Assembly (NCBI RefSeq): GCF_018598185.1
Contig: NZ_JAHESC010000014.1
Span: 62,001-126,000, forward strand
DNA: 64,000 bases
Origin: Dawidia soli
GTDB taxonomy: Bacteria > Bacteroidota > Bacteroidia > Cytophagales > Cyclobacteriaceae
Direction: 5' to 3'
Shown: positions 61,480 through 64,000 of the stretch, piece after piece
Position numbering within the stretch: the stretch's first letter is position 1
How the letters are laid out: each line of letters opens with the position of its first letter
Notes under the pieces: generated by a model
The model's database searches: none
Told to the model about the DNA's origin: nothing
Seen by the model: only the letters and a program-made list of their open reading frames with translations
Made by a program: the position numbers and the translations under genes

Positions 61480-63099
61480 ATGAGTGAGAACCGGAATTCA
61501 AAAAACCACATCAGTCTGCCGCTCGTGCTCTGTCTGGGCCTGGCCGCGGGGATTTTTGTGGGCACCAGCTTTAGCACCAAGAAGAGCTCGGGTGAGGTAG
61601 GCGACGATGTGCAGAAGCTGCGCGAAGTGTTGACGCAGATCAACGAAGAATATGTAGACACCATCAATACCAGCAACCTGGTGGACGACGCCATCCAGCA
61701 AATGCTGCACAAGCTCGACCCCCACTCGTCGTATATACCGGCCAAGGACCGCATCGCCGCAAACGAAGACCTCCGCGGCAACTTCGACGGCATCGGCGTG
61801 GAATTCAATATTTTCCGCGATACGATCGTGGTCGTGTCGCCCCTGAGCGGTGGCCCCTCGGAAGCGCTGGGCATCCAGTCGGGCGACAAGATCATCCGCG
61901 TGGACAATAAGAACCTGGCCGGTGTGGGTGTAACCTCCGCCGATGTCATGAAGGCCCTCAAAGGCCCCCGCGGCACCGAGGTGGTGGTCACGATCCTGCG
62001 CCGCGACAAGGAGATCGACTACAAGATCATCCGCGACAAGATCCCCCAGTATTCGGTGGACGTTTCCTATATGGTAGACCACGAGATCGGCTATATAAAA
62101 GTGAACCGCTTTGCGGCCACGACCTACGAAGAGTTCCACACCGCCATGGCGAAGCTGCGCGAAAAGGGCATGAAAAAGCTCGTGCTCGACCTGCAGGGCA
62201 ACCCGGGCGGGTATATGAACATCGCCATCGATATGGCGGATGACTTCCTGTCGTCGGGCAAGAAGATCGTGTTCACAAAAGGCAAAGACAAAAAGAACAA
62301 CTCAGAAGCGCTCTCTACGGCCCGCGGCGACTTTGAAAGCGGTGACCTGATCGTGCTGGTGAACGAAGGCAGCGCGTCGGCCTCTGAAATCCTTTCCGGC
62401 GCCCTGCAAGACAACGACCGGGCCCTGATCGTGGGTCGCCGCAGCTTTGGCAAGGGACTGGTACAGTCTCCGTACGACCTGAGCGACGGTTCGGAGCTGC
62501 GCCTGACGGTAAGCCGCTATTATACGCCCAGCGGCCGCTCTATCCAGAAGCCGTACCAGGACGAAGACGAGTATGCGCTCGACATCGTGAGCCGCTATAA
62601 CCACGGCGAGTTCTTTCACGCCGACAGCATCAAGTTCAACGACTCCTTGAAGTATGTCACGCAAAACGGCCGTACCGTGTATGGCGGTGGCGGTATCATG
62701 CCCGACTATTTCGTGCCCCTCGATACGTCCCTCAACAGTCATTACCTGAACGAGCTGTATACCTCCACCTCTATTCAGGAGTATACTTTTGGCTATGCCG
62801 AAGACCACCGCGCGGCCCTGGAGAAAAAAGGCTTTGAAAGCTTCTTAAAGAACTTTATTGTGACCGACGCCATGATCAACCAGCTGGTAAAAGTAGGCGA
62901 GCGCAACAAAGTCAAGCCCGATCACAAAGAGCTGCGGACCAAGAAAAAGCTCTTCCAGGTTCACATCAAATCGCAGATCGCACGTAAGCTGTGGGGCAAC
63001 GATGGTTTCTATCCCGTATTCAATGAAACCAACGAGATCTTCCTGCAGTCGATCAAGCTGTTTGATCACATTCCCGAACTGAACCGCTCCAAGATGTAA
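61480..63099 (+). CDS. C-terminal processing peptidase (S41 family)
   Basis: 539 residues. An N-terminal signal/anchor (SLPLVLCLGLAAGIFVGTSF), a PDZ domain (about 90-170: GNFDGIGVEFNIFRDTIVVV), and the S41 protease domain with GSASASEIL (catalytic Ser) and SFGKGLVQSP (catalytic Lys). The periplasmic protease trims C-termini of envelope proteins. The long C-terminal extension is typical of Bacteroidota CtpA proteins. A strong terminator follows. Confidence 0.95.
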   Translation: MSENRNSKNHISLPLVLCLGLAAGIFVGTSFSTKKSSGEVGDDVQKLREVLTQINEEYVDTINTSNLVDDAIQQMLHKLDPHSSYIPAKDRIAANEDLRGNFDGIGVEFNIFRDTIVVVSPLSGGPSEALGIQSGDKIIRVDNKNLAGVGVTSADVMKALKGPRGTEVVVTILRRDKEIDYKIIRDKIPQYSVDVSYMVDHEIGYIKVNRFAATTYEEFHTAMAKLREKGMKKLVLDLQGNPGGYMNIAIDMADDFLSSGKKIVFTKGKDKKNNSEALSTARGDFESGDLIVLVNEGSASASEILSGALQDNDRALIVGRRSFGKGLVQSPYDLSDGSELRLTVSRYYTPSGRSIQKPYQDEDEYALDIVSRYNHGEFFHADSIKFNDSLKYVTQNGRTVYGGGGIMPDYFVPLDTSLNSHYLNELYTSTSIQEYTFGYAEDHRAALEKKGFESFLKNFIVTDAMINQLVKVGERNKVKPDHKELRTKKKLFQVHIKSQIARKLWGNDGFYPVFNETNEIFLQSIKLFDHIPELNRSKM

Positions 63100-63120
63100 C
63101 GCCTGACAGATAGCGATAAC

Positions 63121-63163
63121 AAAAGGAGGGTGCGCACTTCGCCGTGGGCACCCTCCTTTTTTT
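63121..63163. terminator. Strong bidirectional terminator
   Basis: AAAAGGAGGGTGC pairs with GCACCCTCCTTTT around a GC-rich loop, with A-run and T-run on either side, between two convergent genes. Confidence 0.92.
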
Positions 63164-63178
63164 GTTGTCGGCATCTCT

Positions 63179-64000
63179 CTACCGGATGACAACCCGACGC
63201 ACGATCACGTCTTGATCCAGCTGCATCTTGACGAGGTATACTCCGGCCGGGTAGCCGACGGTGCTGATGGTATGGCTGAATTGGTCGTACACGCTTCCAA
63301 GGGACATGTGTGTCATTTCGGCGCCCTGGGCGTTAAACACGGTTAGCGACAACTCACGCGCCTCGATGTCGCGAATCGTCACGGTAAGTTTGTCGTTGAC
63401 CACGGGCACGGGGAAGACGACGACGCGACTGTCCAGGGTTCCTTCCGATGAGGTTGTTCCCGTCACCCGGATCTGCGCGGGTACACGCAGGCTTTCATGG
63501 CCGCCGCTGGCGTTGGAAACGTATACAACGGTATCATTTTGTACAGACGTCATGGTGAACTCCGGTCCCGTTGCCAGGGGCACGCCTCCATATTGATCCT
63601 GATACCAGTTGTAGTCATTGCCGCCGGTTGCAATCAGTGTTGCGTCACAGCCGGTACAAACCTCCGTCGGCAATACCAACGGCAGGGGTATTTTTAATAC
63701 CTGGTTATAGAGCTCATCGGCGTGCTGCGCCGACGCTAACAACTGGGTGAGATTGGAGGCACCGTGCAGGGCAAAGGCCACGGTCACGCTTTCTCCCGGT
63801 GCCAGTGTATAAGGACCGGCCGACACGACGTGGCTTACATCGGTACCGGCTCCCGCGGCGCCGGCCACAGTGCGGTCAGTGGAGATTGCGGTAAATTTCT
63901 CGGTATCGGTAAAGCCGTCGTATAGCCCAAACGGATTACCCGCCAGCGTGGGGTCGTTGTCGATCGCGTAATAGGTCGGGGTGCCGTTCAAGATCTGTAT
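63179..64000 (-). CDS. C-terminal part of a T9SS-exported protein (probable S8 peptidase; 5' end outside window)
   Basis: About 273 residues; the frame is open at the right edge. The segment NPFGLYDGFTDTEKFTAIST ... DVSHVVSAGPYTLAPGESVT ... ASNLTQLLASAQHADELYNQ is the tail region I know from Bacteroidota subtilisin-like (S8) secreted proteins. An Ig-like part with a CTGCDATL motif follows, then a type A sorting domain (VFPVPVVNDKLTVTI ... GVYLVKMQLDQDVIVRRVVIR). The catalytic domain lies beyond the window, so the peptidase call is tentative; export by T9SS is secure. Confidence 0.7.
   Translation of the reverse strand: MQILNGTPTYYAIDNDPTLAGNPFGLYDGFTDTEKFTAISTDRTVAGAAGAGTDVSHVVSAGPYTLAPGESVTVAFALHGASNLTQLLASAQHADELYNQVLKIPLPLVLPTEVCTGCDATLIATGGNDYNWYQDQYGGVPLATGPEFTMTSVQNDTVVYVSNASGGHESLRVPAQIRVTGTTSSEGTLDSRVVVFPVPVVNDKLTVTIRDIEARELSLTVFNAQGAEMTHMSLGSVYDQFSHTISTVGYPAGVYLVKMQLDQDVIVRRVVIR

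Overview
The window is a stretch of chromosome from a member of the Bacteroidota, most likely a Cytophagales relative of Chryseolinea or Ohtaekwangia (the genus is inferred; no rRNA gene is present). Evidence is a SusC/SusD pair, several secreted proteins with type IX secretion C-terminal sorting domains, genes without Shine-Dalgarno sites, promoters of the TTTG-N19-23-TAnnTTTG type, and FtsX/MacB-type permeases without a neighbouring ATPase. Most genes are moderately GC-rich. Two AT-rich patches (about 24.2-26.6 kb and 47.9-49.3 kb) stand out and look acquired.

Layout. 0-6 kb: the end of a subclass B3 metallo-beta-lactamase with the GOB-type Gln ligand, then a SusC/SusD uptake pair. 6-21 kb: accessory genes, namely an AraC regulator, a ToxR-like membrane protein, a cupin, DoxX, two large FtsX-type permeases, DUF808, an atypical SDR, a secreted HExxH/discoidin protein and a membrane class III cyclase. 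21-24 kb: a T9SS protein next to a collagen-like, S74 self-cleaving fibre protein. 24-26.6 kb: an AT-rich patch with a SUKH immunity gene between two imperfect direct repeats, followed by a minus-strand array of one intact initiator tRNA, three altered copies and two nearly identical GIY-YIG nuclease genes.

26.7-32 kb: era and der, a small lipoprotein, a SprT-like protein, and a peptidoglycan-recycling operon (sugar kinase, murQ, unknown gene). 32-42 kb: a cytochrome b5/RDD pair, an M19 dipeptidase and a six-gene operon (SpoIIM, membrane protein, DUF4129, DUF4350, MoxR ATPase, DUF58). The next gene has the full layout of a site-2 protease but has lost its catalytic residues. 42-49 kb: a UbiA prenyltransferase, a TonB-dependent receptor under a TPP riboswitch, a biotin carrier protein, pyrH and frr, then an AT-rich Clp-fold protease with a small partner.

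49-64 kb: the cell-shape operon mreB-mreC-mreD-mrdA-rodA downstream of purH; an omega-amidase and a methionine/glutamine-type aminotransferase that probably form one pathway, separated by an ORF-free region with three arrays of an 11-bp repeat; def, ruvX, a hemerythrin repair protein, a C-terminal processing protease, and the end of a T9SS-exported protein cut by the window edge.

Most notable are the tRNA-fMet/GIY-YIG array with palindromes inside the tRNA anticodon arm, the site-2 pseudoprotease at the end of the MoxR/DUF58 operon, and the three 11-bp-periodic arrays between the amidase and the aminotransferase.
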